Below, piece by piece: positions 14,990 to 22,650 of a stretch of 37,107 nucleotides of DNA. Origin of the DNA: Acidithiobacillus sp. HP-2. Lineage in GTDB: Bacteria; Pseudomonadota; Gammaproteobacteria; Acidithiobacillales; Acidithiobacillaceae. Where the stretch lies: positions 1-37,107 of the forward strand of contig NZ_JACKZA010000022.1 of assembly GCF_015100155.1 (NCBI RefSeq), given 5' to 3'. Position numbers and translations under genes: made by a program. Each line of letters begins with the position of its first letter. The first letter of the stretch is position 1. The notes under the pieces were generated by a model. It made no database searches and was not told the DNA's origin. It worked only from the letters and a program-made list of their open reading frames with translations.

Positions 14990-16446
14990 TCCTGGTAACG
15001 GTGTTGATTGTTCTCCCCTGGGGTGCGGCGCTGTGGCTTTCTGCGCAAAAACAAAGTGGTCAGTACTTTGCCATGAGCATCGCGCTGGTCGAATTGTTGT
15101 TGGCGTTGATTCAGCGTTTTGCCCCCGGAGCCAGCGGCACTTTAGGGCATGCTCTCCATATCCCTTATCTGGGTAGTCTTTGGACCTTGCACGCTGGCCC
15201 TCTGGGCAGCACCCTGGCGCTTCTGTGCGCTTTGCTGATTCCGGTGAGTCTGGCTTTTGCCTGGCGCTTACCCGAATTCCGGGTGCTGGCGAGTGCCGTG
15301 CTGGTGATGTCCGGGGCTTTGTTCGGGATATTTTTCGCTCAAAATGTCCTGATGTTTTATATTTTTTATGAAATCCTCGCGTTGGCGGGAGCTTTCCTGA
15401 TTTTGCGCAGTGGTCACAAAAGTCGTGCTGCTGCCCTACAGTTTTTGTTGTACACCTTCGTTGGGTCCTTACTTTTTCTGGTCGCACTGGTTGTGGTTTA
15501 TGTCCTCCACGGTCAGCAGACTGGAATCTACAATTTTTCCATTTTGCAGCTTGCTGACACCCGTATTACCGGGGGTCTCGGTATCTGGCTGTTTTTGGGT
15601 ATGGTCGCCGGCCTGGCGGTCAAAATGCCACTTTTCCCTCTGCATAGTTGGGCGGGTACTGGCTACGGCAATGCCGCGCCGGCGGGGAGTGTGTTTCTTT
15701 CGGGGGCCGCCGTGACAGCGGGTGCCTATGGCCTGATTCATTTTGCTATCCCCATGCTTCCCCAGGCGGCACTGGAGTTTGCCCCGGTCGGCATTATTCT
15801 CGGTGCAATCGGGACCCTGTATGGGGCCTTCCTCGCCCTCAATGCTGCCAACCTTCGCCTTTTCGCAGCCTGGGCCAGTGTCAGCCACATGAATCTGGTG
15901 GCTCTCGGACTGTTTGCCCTGCAAACGCAGGCCATACATGGCAGTGTGTTTTTGCTGATTGCGCACGGCGTGGTTTCGGCAGGACTGTTCGGCGTAGTCA
16001 GCATTATGGAAAGCCGGGGTTTGACGGGAGAATGGTCAGGGCTGGGAGGCTTGTTTCGACGCGCGCCCCGTCTCGGTGCCTGGATGCTTTTTTTCTTTCT
16101 GGCGGGAATGGGGCTGCCGGGGCTAGCCAATTTTCCTGGAGAGTTTCTCAGCCTCGCAGGGGCCTTTCGGGTGTTGCCTTGGGCTGCTGGACTGGCGACC
16201 TTGGGGATCCTCGCGGGTGTGGTCTATTTTTTACGTGCCTACGAGCGGATCATGCTGGGTCCGCTGAACGGAACCTTGCCGGATAATCTGGTGGATTTGC
16301 AGCAGAGCGAGTGGTTGCTGTTCTGGGTGCTGGGACTGCTGACCTTGTGGCTCGGCCTGGATCCCCAGATCATTCTTGCCCATCTGGGTACCCTGCTCTC
16401 CATGCATAGTGGAGATGTCATTGCCGGAGGTGGTCATGGCTTATAG
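14986..16446 (+). CDS. nuoM: NADH-quinone oxidoreductase subunit M, divergent at proton-path motifs
   Basis: The 486-residue protein is NuoM by order, size, about 14 helices and clear similarity. It keeps Glu129 in FYIFYEILAL (TM5), Lys213 in AVKMPLFPLHSW (TM7), the HGVVSAGLF motif and Glu in NFPGEFLSLAGAF (TM12). It departs from the family where others read WLPDAHxxAPTAGSV and LLKxxxYG: here it has SWAGTGYGNAAPAGSV and AAVTAGAYG, so the TM8 Lys (K265 of E. coli) is Thr244. The DxKR-x-x-AYxSVSHMG motif reads NLRLFAAWASVSHMN (289-303), losing Asp and changing KR to RL. The alignment has no gaps, so a frameshift is not the cause. Start is GTG 14986 overlapping the nuoL stop. Confidence 0.92.
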   Translation: MILVTVLIVLPWGAALWLSAQKQSGQYFAMSIALVELLLALIQRFAPGASGTLGHALHIPYLGSLWTLHAGPLGSTLALLCALLIPVSLAFAWRLPEFRVLASAVLVMSGALFGIFFAQNVLMFYIFYEILALAGAFLILRSGHKSRAAALQFLLYTFVGSLLFLVALVVVYVLHGQQTGIYNFSILQLADTRITGGLGIWLFLGMVAGLAVKMPLFPLHSWAGTGYGNAAPAGSVFLSGAAVTAGAYGLIHFAIPMLPQAALEFAPVGIILGAIGTLYGAFLALNAANLRLFAAWASVSHMNLVALGLFALQTQAIHGSVFLLIAHGVVSAGLFGVVSIMESRGLTGEWSGLGGLFRRAPRLGAWMLFFFLAGMGLPGLANFPGEFLSLAGAFRVLPWAAGLATLGILAGVVYFLRAYERIMLGPLNGTLPDNLVDLQQSEWLLFWVLGLLTLWLGLDPQIILAHLGTLLSMHSGDVIAGGGHGL

Positions 16447-17764
16447 TCCAACCTTGCTGCCATTACTCATAGTTGCTGCTGCGGCACTGATTGCTTTTCT
16501 CGCAGATGCCCTGCGGCTGGGTCGACTCATGCCCTGGTTAGGCGGAATCAGCAGCATTGCTGCTGCAGCCAGTATTTTCGTCGAGCATATGGCTCTGGGA
16601 GCTGATCTGTACTGGGATCTCAGCGCCACTCTTCTCGGTGTCTATTTGAGCCTTGCCATGGCGGCGGGACTGTTTTTTATTACCTTTCATCCACTTTCCC
16701 GAAAAATGACAGGCAGTTTGGTTGGGCTGTTGCTGACTATGTTGGCGGGTAGTCTGATTTTGGTGAGTGCCCAGAATCTTCTGTTGATGTTTGTTGGTCT
16801 GGAGCTGCAGGTGTTACCTTTTTTTGCGTTGCTGGCCTGGCCTGGCAGCGGCCGCGCAGCCGTAGAATCCGCCTTTAAATATGCGGTGCTGGCCGGGCTT
16901 GCATCGGCCCAGTTTGCCATTGGAATTGCCTTGATTTATCTGGGTGATGGCAGTCTGGCAGTGATTCCGCCAATGGGTGATATGACATCCAATGTATTCG
17001 GATTGATGGGCGTGCTGGCCTTACTGGCCGCTTTGAGTTTTGAGATTGCCGCCGCGCCTTTTCATGCCTGGGTAGCAGACATTTATCAAGGCGCGCCAGC
17101 GCCATTTCTGATTTTTCTAGGTGGAGTGGCAAAAGTCGCCATCATGGGGGCGCTGATTACCCTGGCGGCGGCAACACCAAAGCTGGAAATACCCATTGCC
17201 GTTATTGCGGCAACCAGCATTGTAGTGGGTAACGTCCTGGCTTATCGCGCCGGACATTTGCGAAGAATGTTGGGCTATTCGGCTATTGCCCATGCCGGTT
17301 ATTTTCTGGCCGCCCTCGCGGTCGGCCCCTTGGGTATCATCGCAGGCGCTATTTATGCCTTGGTGTATGGCCTGATGAACATGGGGACTTTCATGGGCCT
17401 GTCGGCGCTGCCGGAAAACAGCATTGCCATCCCCTGGGCGGCATTGCGGGAGCGCCAACCAGTACTGGCCGGGCTTCTGGGTCTGACTTTGCTCTCGCTG
17501 GCTGGAATGCCGCCCAGCATAGGTTTTTTTGCCAAATTGCTGGTCATTATCGCCGATGTGCACGACCAGGTCTATTGGTTGGCCATTCTGATTGCTCTCG
17601 GTAGCGCCTTTTCTTTTGCTTACTATCTCAGTACCTTGTGGAAGCCGTCCGTGCTCAGCAACCCCGACCGCCTGCTGCATCGGCGCAGTTGGGAGACTTT
17701 TGCCGCACTGGGCATATTGATCCTGCTATTCGGCTGGTTGCTGGCGCCCTTGGGGATGGGTTGA
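16436..17764 (+). CDS. nuoN: NADH-quinone oxidoreductase subunit N, TM7 Lys replaced by Glu
   Basis: NuoN (442 aa) is the antiporter-like subunit nearest NuoK. It retains Glu123 in FVGLELQVL (TM5), Lys148 in SAFKYAVL, Lys233 in GGVAKVAIMG (TM8) and Lys in GFFAKLLVI (TM12). At TM7 the family reads FKLxxxPFHxWxPDVYQGAPxP; here it is SFEIAAAPFHAWVADIYQGAPAP, so the central Lys (K217 of E. coli) is Glu203 and the Pro before Asp is Ala. The NIKR motif reads HLRR. The codon is GAG in clean sequence. ATG 16436 has GGAGG five bases upstream. It is shorter than many NuoN proteins. It is the last gene of the operon; no strong terminator follows before the rplM promoter. Confidence 0.92.
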   Translation: MAYSPTLLPLLIVAAAALIAFLADALRLGRLMPWLGGISSIAAAASIFVEHMALGADLYWDLSATLLGVYLSLAMAAGLFFITFHPLSRKMTGSLVGLLLTMLAGSLILVSAQNLLLMFVGLELQVLPFFALLAWPGSGRAAVESAFKYAVLAGLASAQFAIGIALIYLGDGSLAVIPPMGDMTSNVFGLMGVLALLAALSFEIAAAPFHAWVADIYQGAPAPFLIFLGGVAKVAIMGALITLAAATPKLEIPIAVIAATSIVVGNVLAYRAGHLRRMLGYSAIAHAGYFLAALAVGPLGIIAGAIYALVYGLMNMGTFMGLSALPENSIAIPWAALRERQPVLAGLLGLTLLSLAGMPPSIGFFAKLLVIIADVHDQVYWLAILIALGSAFSFAYYLSTLWKPSVLSNPDRLLHRRSWETFAALGILILLFGWLLAPLGMG

Positions 17765-17796
17765 GAAGATTGCGTCTTCACCAGCCCGTATATGCC

Positions 17797-17825
17797 TTGA
17801 CATGGCCCCGTTTCATCGCTAATCT
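17797..17825 (+). promoter_or_regulatory. Strong sigma-70 promoter of rplM-rpsI
   Basis: TTGACA (17797-17802), a 17-base spacer and TAATCT (17820-17825) make a near-consensus promoter. It lies 40 bases before the rplM start in the 100-base gap after nuoN, as expected for a highly expressed ribosomal protein operon. Confidence 0.75.
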
Positions 17826-17864
17826 CCCGCCCCTCAGTGAAAAACCCGAAGCCGGAGTTTTGTG

Positions 17865-18293
17865 ATGAAGACCTATTCTGCCAAGTCTCATGAAGTACAG
17901 GGAGACTGGTTCGTCGTAGATGCGACCGATAAAGTGCTGGGCCGTCTTTCTGTAGAGGTGGCTACCCGCCTGCGCGGTAAGCATAAGCCCGAATTTACCC
18001 CCCATGCCGACATCGGGGATCATATTATTGTGATCAACGCGGACAAGATTGCGGTGACCGGCAACAAGGCCAAAGACAAGATGTACTATCATCATACCGG
18101 CTATGTCGGCAATCTGAAGAGTGCTTCTTTTGAAAAGATGATGGAAACGCATCCAGAGCGGATTATCGAAATTGCCGTCAAGGGAATGCTTCCAAAAAAC
18201 TCCCTGGGCCGCGCTATGTACCGGAAACTCAAGGTTTACAGTGGTTCCGAGCATCCCCATTCTGCGCAACAGCCTCAGACTTTAGATATTTAA
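17865..18293 (+). CDS. rplM: 50S ribosomal protein L13
   Basis: The 142-residue protein matches L13, the same length as in E. coli. It starts [29 protein letters not shown] and contains the conserved [22 protein letters not shown] and the signature region [29 protein letters not shown]. It binds 23S rRNA early in 50S assembly. The ATG at 17865 is seven bases after GGAG; the GTG just before it is too close to the ribosome site. It is followed by rpsI after 13 bases, the standard L13-S9 pairing. Confidence 0.98.
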   Translation: MKTYSAKSHEVQGDWFVVDATDKVLGRLSVEVATRLRGKHKPEFTPHADIGDHIIVINADKIAVTGNKAKDKMYYHHTGYVGNLKSASFEKMMETHPERIIEIAVKGMLPKNSLGRAMYRKLKVYSGSEHPHSAQQPQTLDI

Positions 18294-18306
18294 GGTGAGC
18301 ACTATT

Positions 18307-18693
18307 ATGGAACAATATTACGGCACTGGTCGGCGCAAAAGCGCAACTGCACGGGTTTATTTGCGTCGTGGCTCTGGCAAGATCGTCATCAACAAGCGCA
18401 GCCTGGAAGAATACTTTGGTCGCGAGACATCGCGTATGGTAGTCATGCAGCCACTGGAACTGACCGGGCACGGCAGCCAGTTTGATATTCTGGTGAATGT
18501 CAGCGGTGGTGGTGCCAGCGGACAGGCTGGTGCCATTCGCCATGGTATCACCCGTGCCCTGATGGTTTATGACGAAACCTTGCGGCGTCCGCTCCGTGGC
18601 GCGGGTTTTGTGACCCGGGATGCTCGCGAAGTGGAACGTAAGAAGGTCGGCAAGCATAAGGCGCGGCGTAGTCATCAGTTCTCCAAGCGTTAA
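18307..18693 (+). CDS. rpsI: 30S ribosomal protein S9
   Basis: The 128-residue protein matches S9: N-terminal [20 protein letters not shown], central [19 protein letters not shown] and the basic C-terminal tail [17 protein letters not shown], whose terminal Lys-Arg reaches the tRNA anticodon in the P site. ATG 18307 has AAGGTGAG seven bases upstream; a GTG at 18295 lies within that site and is not used. It is co-transcribed with rplM and closed by a strong terminator. Confidence 0.98.
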   Translation: MEQYYGTGRRKSATARVYLRRGSGKIVINKRSLEEYFGRETSRMVVMQPLELTGHGSQFDILVNVSGGGASGQAGAIRHGITRALMVYDETLRRPLRGAGFVTRDAREVERKKVGKHKARRSHQFSKR

Positions 18694-18712
18694 TAAAACC
18701 GCTTCGGATCGG

Positions 18713-18738
18713 AAAAGCCGCCTAAGGGCGGCTTTTTT
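18713..18738 (+). terminator. Terminator of rplM-rpsI
   Basis: A 10-bp stem (AAAAGCCGCC with GGCGGCTTTT) and a TAAG loop run into six Ts, 20 bases after the rpsI stop. It is a clear Rho-independent terminator. Confidence 0.92.
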
Positions 18739-18764
18739 GTTGGTTTATGACAGGGGGTTGCAGC

Positions 18765-19799
18765 ATGATTCGTGCAGGCATTGTGGGTGGTACCGGCTAC
18801 ACCGGAGTGGAATTGTTGCGCTTGTTGCTTCCTCATCCCGAAGTGGAAGTGCAGGTCATCACCTCTCGTGTTGAAGCGGGAGAACGCGTAGATACCCATT
18901 TCCCCAATCTGCGGGGCGTGTGTGATCTGTATTATACAGCCCCCGATCCAGAGACTCTGGCAAAGCTGGATGTCGTATTTTTTGCGACGCCCCACGGGGT
19001 GGCCATGGATAGTGCCCCGGACCTGCTGGCGCATGATGTGCGCGTTATTGACCTCGGTGCTGATTTTCGGCTGGCCGACGCGGAAGCTTTTGCGCACTGG
19101 TATGGCATGGCGCATCGGGCGCCTGAGGCGTTGCGTGCAGCTTGTTATGGGCTGCCGGAATATTTTCGGGAGAACATCGCCCAATCACGCCTGATTGCCA
19201 ATCCCGGATGTTATCCAACCGCAGTCATTCTGGGATTCGCTCCCTTGCTGGAGGCGGGATTACTGCATCAAGACACGCTGATTGCCGATTGCAAATCGGG
19301 GGTGAGCGGTGCGGGCCGCGCTGGACGGGTGAACCTGATCGTGCCGGAAGCCGCAGATAGTGTCACTGCCTACGGAGTGAGTGGTCACCGTCATCGTCCC
19401 GAAATTGAGGCGACTCTCTCAAAACTGAGCGGGGAGATGATTGAACTACAGTTCACGCCGCACCTGATGCCCATGATACGCGGGATTCATGCCACCTTGT
19501 ACGGACGCTTGCAGCACCCGTTGAGTGACACCGCCTTGCAAACCTTGTTTGCAGAGCGTTACGCGCAGGAGCCATTTGTTGATGTGCTGCCATTTGGCAG
19601 TCATCCGGCAACGCGCTCCGTGCGCGGGGCCAACGTTTGTCGTATTGCCGTTCATCAGCCGCGCCCGGGGCAGGTGGTCGTTCTGTCTGTTATTGATAAC
19701 CTGGTGAAAGGTGCGGCTGGGCAGGCAGTTCAGAACATGAACCGGATGTTCGCCCTGCCGGAAACGCTTGGTTTGACACAAATTGCCTTACTGCCATAG
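18765..19799 (+). CDS. argC: N-acetyl-gamma-glutamyl-phosphate reductase
   Basis: ArgC reduces N-acetylglutamyl phosphate to the semialdehyde with NADPH, the third step of arginine synthesis. The 344-residue protein has the Rossmann motif [17 protein letters not shown] (5-21), the catalytic Cys149 in [19 protein letters not shown], and the active-site His in VSGHRHRPE. The C-terminal [15 protein letters not shown] and [16 protein letters not shown] complete the long type-1 form. The ATG at 18765 has AGGGGG eight bases upstream; an in-frame ATG at 18747 lies just after the previous terminator without a ribosome site. No other arg gene is adjacent, so it is a lone arg gene here. Confidence 0.96.
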   Translation: MIRAGIVGGTGYTGVELLRLLLPHPEVEVQVITSRVEAGERVDTHFPNLRGVCDLYYTAPDPETLAKLDVVFFATPHGVAMDSAPDLLAHDVRVIDLGADFRLADAEAFAHWYGMAHRAPEALRAACYGLPEYFRENIAQSRLIANPGCYPTAVILGFAPLLEAGLLHQDTLIADCKSGVSGAGRAGRVNLIVPEAADSVTAYGVSGHRHRPEIEATLSKLSGEMIELQFTPHLMPMIRGIHATLYGRLQHPLSDTALQTLFAERYAQEPFVDVLPFGSHPATRSVRGANVCRIAVHQPRPGQVVVLSVIDNLVKGAAGQAVQNMNRMFALPETLGLTQIALLP

Positions 19800-19912
19800 T
19801 GTTATGTGAGTAGTCTGGTCAAAGATGCGTTTTGTCTGGATCCAATAAATCTTGCTCTTTTTCACATTTCAGTCCGAATATTCCATCAATCAGCAAAAAA
19901 TCGTCGGAATTT

Positions 19913-19938
19913 AAGCCCCGCACGATTGTGCGAGGCTT
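19913..19938. repeat. Inverted repeat downstream of argC
   Basis: AAGCCCCGCAC and GTGCGAGGCTT form an 11-bp stem with one mismatch and a GATT loop. There is no T-run after it, so it may be a weak terminator, an mRNA 3' end or a REP-like element. Whether it recurs elsewhere cannot be seen in this window. Confidence 0.5.
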
Positions 19939-20005
19939 CTGGGCGGATTAACTCCCCAACCCTCCATTTTTGAGTATGGAATAGCGTGAAGAGCTCAGCC
20001 GTCTG

Positions 20006-20179
20006 ATGCTGGTGGCAGGTCCCCAGGTTCTGGAATCGCTGGATGCTCAGGGCATTTTTCTTGATCTGTCGTTCAATGTAGACCGCGATTTTATGGTTGG
20101 GCATGATGGTGTGACTTGTTTTACAGGATCCCAGTGTACACATTGCCCTGAAGAAGCTTTAGGCGACAAGGCAACGTGA
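20006..20179 (+). pseudogene. Possible gene fragment or very small protein (57 aa)
   Basis: An open frame from ATG 20006 to TGA 20177-20179 would encode a 57-residue polar peptide with coding-like composition and a Cys motif C-x5-C-x2-C (CFTGSQCTHCPEEA). The frame stays open upstream to 19985, where an amber codon follows a possible ATG GAA at 19976, giving Met-Glu-stop-Arg-Glu-Glu-Leu. No ribosome site is visible at either start. It could be the decayed end of a longer gene interrupted by a stop, or chance. I do not recognise the sequence. The CxxxxxCxxC arrangement could bind a metal, but that is speculation. Confidence 0.3.
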
Positions 20180-20382
20180 TAAAAAACCAGCAGTTTCCGA
20201 TTTAAGGTACATTACTGTGGTTGTTTGGCTACAGGGGGTATTTTTAACCGATTGAAAAATATAGGTGCTTGGCTGGCAAGCTTCTTGCTGATGTGATGGG
20301 TTAGTCAGATAGCTCTCGGGAATCTCCATGCTTATCTGCAAACGTATATATCTTGATGAGTCTGACGGCTCAAGGAGGCCAC

Positions 20383-20775
20383 ATGATAAAGATATGGACG
20401 CACCCCCTTCATCGTTTACCGCAACTTGTGGCATTTGTAGGCATATTTGCCGGATTGAGCAGCCCTGCCTGGGCGGATGGTGATTTGTCCCTGGGCGTTG
20501 CTGTTCCTGGTTTAAGCGTGTTTTTAGGGAATAATCCCGGTTATTATGCCGCACCTGTTTACGCGCCTCCGCCAGTATATTATGCGCCGCCACCGCGCCG
20601 TGTGTATTATGTTCCAGCGCCGCCACCTCCGCCCGTGCGTTATCAGTTGCCCGGGTACTATGTGCAGCCAGCGCCCATTCGCTATTACCGGCCCCGCCCT
20701 TGGGAGCATCACGGTCCACCGCCGTGGGCGGGTCGTTGGCGGCATGATGATGATCATGATGGCTGGAGACATTAG
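20383..20775 (+). CDS. Secreted Pro/Tyr-rich protein (PXPV-repeat-like)
   Basis: The 130-residue protein begins with a signal peptide (basic start MIKIWTHPLHR, hydrophobic core, cleavage likely after SSPAWA at about residue 31). The mature part has a short GVAVPGLSVFLGN region and then a Pro/Tyr-rich stretch with repeats such as YYAPPP and APPPPPV, and a His/Trp/Arg-rich tail ending WRHDDDHDGWRH. Such proteins, sometimes called PXPV-repeat proteins, are found at the envelope of beta- and gammaproteobacteria with unknown function. The His/Asp-rich tail could bind metal (inference). The start ATG 20383 follows GGAGG by five bases. It is probably co-transcribed with the lipoprotein 51 bases downstream. 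Confidence 0.82.
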   Translation: MIKIWTHPLHRLPQLVAFVGIFAGLSSPAWADGDLSLGVAVPGLSVFLGNNPGYYAAPVYAPPPVYYAPPPRRVYYVPAPPPPPVRYQLPGYYVQPAPIRYYRPRPWEHHGPPPWAGRWRHDDDHDGWRH

Positions 20776-20826
20776 TTTCATCTGCCCAGTGGTTCACTGA
20801 GCCAGAAAAATACAGGAGTAAGTTGA

Positions 20827-21099
20827 GTGAAAATGAATGCTGAGGTTTTGGAGCGCGGCTCCAGAAAAAGTGGATGGTTGTTGGTCGCATTGTGTGTGGT
20901 TGCACTGAGTGGTTGTGCAAACATGAGCCCCACCGGCCAACGGGCACTCAGTGGTGGTGCTATTGGTGCTGCCGGAGGGGCCGTGTTGGGCACGGTTGTT
21001 GCCGGCAATCCTGCGGTGGGTGCAGCCGTGGGTGGTGCGGTGGGTGCCGGAGTTGGTGCGGCGCTGCCCAATATTGAAAGAACCTTAAACGGGAATTAA
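20827..21099 (+). CDS. Glycine-zipper lipoprotein
   Basis: The 90-residue protein has a lipoprotein signal with lipobox LSGC (Cys30). The rest is a glycine-zipper segment, GGAIGAAGGAVLGTVVAG and GAAVGGAVGAGVGAA, of the kind found in OmpA-associated or 17-kDa-antigen-like outer membrane lipoproteins. Such segments form tightly packed helices in membranes. GTG 20827 is chosen because AGGAG lies eight bases before it; ATG 20833 would be 14 bases away. The next feature is a terminator, so with the preceding gene it forms a two-gene unit. Exact role unknown. Confidence 0.82.
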   Translation: MKMNAEVLERGSRKSGWLLVALCVVALSGCANMSPTGQRALSGGAIGAAGGAVLGTVVAGNPAVGAAVGGAVGAGVGAALPNIERTLNGN

Positions 21100-21128
21100 C
21101 CAGAAAACTTCCCCGACGTTATGTACTC

Positions 21129-21160
21129 AAACCCCGACATCATTTATGCCGGGGTTTTTT
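21129..21160 (+). terminator. Terminator after glycine-zipper lipoprotein gene
   Basis: AAACCCCG (21129-21136) pairs with CGGGGTTT (21150-21157), with a small inner CAT/ATG pairing, and a run of six Ts ends at 21160. This is a good Rho-independent terminator. Confidence 0.85.
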
Positions 21161-21199
21161 GTGGGCGCAATTTACTGTCGCACCAATTTAATGCGTTGG

Positions 21200-21248
21200 G
21201 CACCAAAGTGGTGCATAACAGGCTTATAATTTTCTTGGGGGTTATAAT
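21200..21248 (+). promoter_or_regulatory. Putative porin promoter region with inverted repeat
   Basis: A perfect inverted repeat GCACCA-AAG-TGGTGC (21200-21214) is followed by two TATAAT boxes (21225-21230 and 21243-21248). A further GCACCAA half-site-like copy starts at 21180. The boxes lack good -35 elements, which would fit activator-dependent promoters. The porin start codon is 115 bases after the second box. Confidence 0.45.
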
Positions 21249-21362
21249 TTTAAATATAAAAAAGTACTACAAATCAAAGCCATGAATAAAATTATTGTGT
21301 GGGCATGCATTTTGCTTTTTGACAACAGGCTTGATTTTTTTCATACAAACCAAGGAGTCAAC

Positions 21363-22571
21363 ATGTCGCACTACAGCACTAAAAATCGCTATTCGTTTTT
21401 ACGTCGTTCAATTCTCGCCAGCATGCTGATGGGGCTGCCATTGGTCGCCAGTGTGGCGGACGCCAGTCCATTATCTTTGCCGAATCCCCTCAAATTCTGT
21501 GCCGGACCATTGGGTCAACTGGACGTGCAAGGGGTAGCCAGCGGCATGGCCTTTTATCAGGATAATCCTCCCGGAGGTGGGTATACTGAGGCTGACTATG
21601 CAGGTTTATTAGGGGCAAAGCGGGTCGGCGCTTCTATCACCAATGGTATGGTGATCATCCAGAAAGAAAACGGTCCAATTCAGTTTTACATTCAAGCGGG
21701 GGCTTACAGCTTTCCAACACTTGCAGAACCTATTTCTTCTGCATCAACTAATATACAAGAATTCGGTGCATTACCAGTAGCCTATTTAAAAATAGCACCA
21801 TCTTCAAATTACTCCATGGAAATCGGACAGTTGCCCACCCTGATTGGCGCTGAGAGTGCTTTTACCTACCAGAATATCAATATTGAGCGCGGTTTGCTCT
21901 GGGATATGGAGCCCATCATTAGTCGTGGAATCCAGATTAATGGTAGTGCGGGGCCGTTGAGTGCGTCGATTGCCTGGACGGATGGGTATTTTTCGAATCG
22001 CTATAATGTGATGAGTGGTCTGCTTAGTTATGCGATCAACGGCTCCAATACGCTCAGCTTTTATGCGCAAGGCTCTTTGGGGAAATCCCGTCTAAGTTCT
22101 AATGATGTAGCTTATAGTGCCTTAGGTAATGAAAGCCAGATTTATGGTGTCGAATATGAATATAGTTCGGGACCATGGATGATTGAACCTTATTTTCAGT
22201 ATATGCATACGCCAACTGCACCGTTGTTGGGCGTGAATCATGCGTTCGACAATTATGGTGGAGCATTATTGGCTGATTACAGCTTTACTAAAACAATCTC
22301 TCTCGGTACCCGAGTGGAATATCTGCGGGTTGGTGGGCCGTTGACTAATGGTGCGACAAGCGGAGCGGCTGCAACACTCACCGGGCTTCCATCCGATTCC
22401 CACGCATGGTCCATCACCCTCACCCCGACCTACCAGAGTGGTGGTTTCTTCGCCCGCGCTGAACTTTCTTACGTGACTGCCTCCGCACCTGCTGGACTCG
22501 GTTTCTCCGGCGCTGAGGGAACCAACACCAATCAACTGCGTGGCATGGTCGAAACCGGCTTCATGTTCTGA
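21363..22571 (+). CDS. Outer membrane porin (OmpL-like BBP2 type)
   Basis: The 402-residue protein has a signal peptide (RRSILASMLMGLPLVASVADA, cleavage near residue 34) and a mature part of alternating polar and hydrophobic strands typical of an outer membrane beta-barrel. It ends in VETGFMF, with the terminal Phe needed by the BAM machinery. The segment EIGQLPTLIGAESAFTYQN and ERGLLWDMEPIISRGIQI resembles the putative beta-barrel porin-2 (OmpL-like) family. Substrate unknown. ATG 21363 follows AAGGAG by five bases; an ORF start at 21282 has no ribosome site. It is preceded by an AT-rich promoter region and followed by a stem-loop. Confidence 0.82.
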   Translation: MSHYSTKNRYSFLRRSILASMLMGLPLVASVADASPLSLPNPLKFCAGPLGQLDVQGVASGMAFYQDNPPGGGYTEADYAGLLGAKRVGASITNGMVIIQKENGPIQFYIQAGAYSFPTLAEPISSASTNIQEFGALPVAYLKIAPSSNYSMEIGQLPTLIGAESAFTYQNINIERGLLWDMEPIISRGIQINGSAGPLSASIAWTDGYFSNRYNVMSGLLSYAINGSNTLSFYAQGSLGKSRLSSNDVAYSALGNESQIYGVEYEYSSGPWMIEPYFQYMHTPTAPLLGVNHAFDNYGGALLADYSFTKTISLGTRVEYLRVGGPLTNGATSGAAATLTGLPSDSHAWSITLTPTYQSGGFFARAELSYVTASAPAGLGFSGAEGTNTNQLRGMVETGFMF

Positions 22572-22590
22572 TCGGTCTATTCATCAAAAG

Positions 22591-22616
22591 GGAGCCTCGC
22601 TGCTGCGGGGTTCTCC
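22591..22616 (+). terminator. Stem-loop after porin gene (weak terminator)
   Basis: GGAGCCTCGC pairs with GCGGGG-TT-CTCC around a TGCT loop, with a two-base bulge. It lies 19 bases after the porin stop. The tail (ATCTAACG) is not a T-run, so it may stabilise the porin mRNA 3' end or only partly terminate before the OmpA-like gene. Confidence 0.45.
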
Positions 22617-22650
22617 ATCTAACGTATTTTGAGTTCAGGAGAATCCAAAC

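Larger units (their letters stand above)
19800..20382. other. 583-base interval without a convincing gene
   Basis: This gap between argC and the secreted protein gene holds an imperfect inverted repeat (19913-19938), a short coding-like stretch (20006-20179, listed separately) and AT-rich sequence. No tRNA, clear promoter or strong terminator was seen. The minus-strand open frames across it have no ribosome site or recognisable sequence. Confidence 0.6.

Noticed and set aside
14986-16446. Frameshift or sequencing error as the cause of the odd NuoM motifs
   Set aside because: The altered segments align without gaps to E. coli NuoM, flanking conserved residues stay in register, and the frame is open for 486 codons. 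Single-base substitutions cannot be ruled out individually but not for so many sites.
20159-20947. 262-codon minus-strand open frame across 20159-20947
   Set aside because: It crosses the secreted Pro/Tyr-rich protein gene and its strong ribosome site on the plus strand, and gives a low-complexity product. The plus-strand signal peptide and lipobox are far better evidence.
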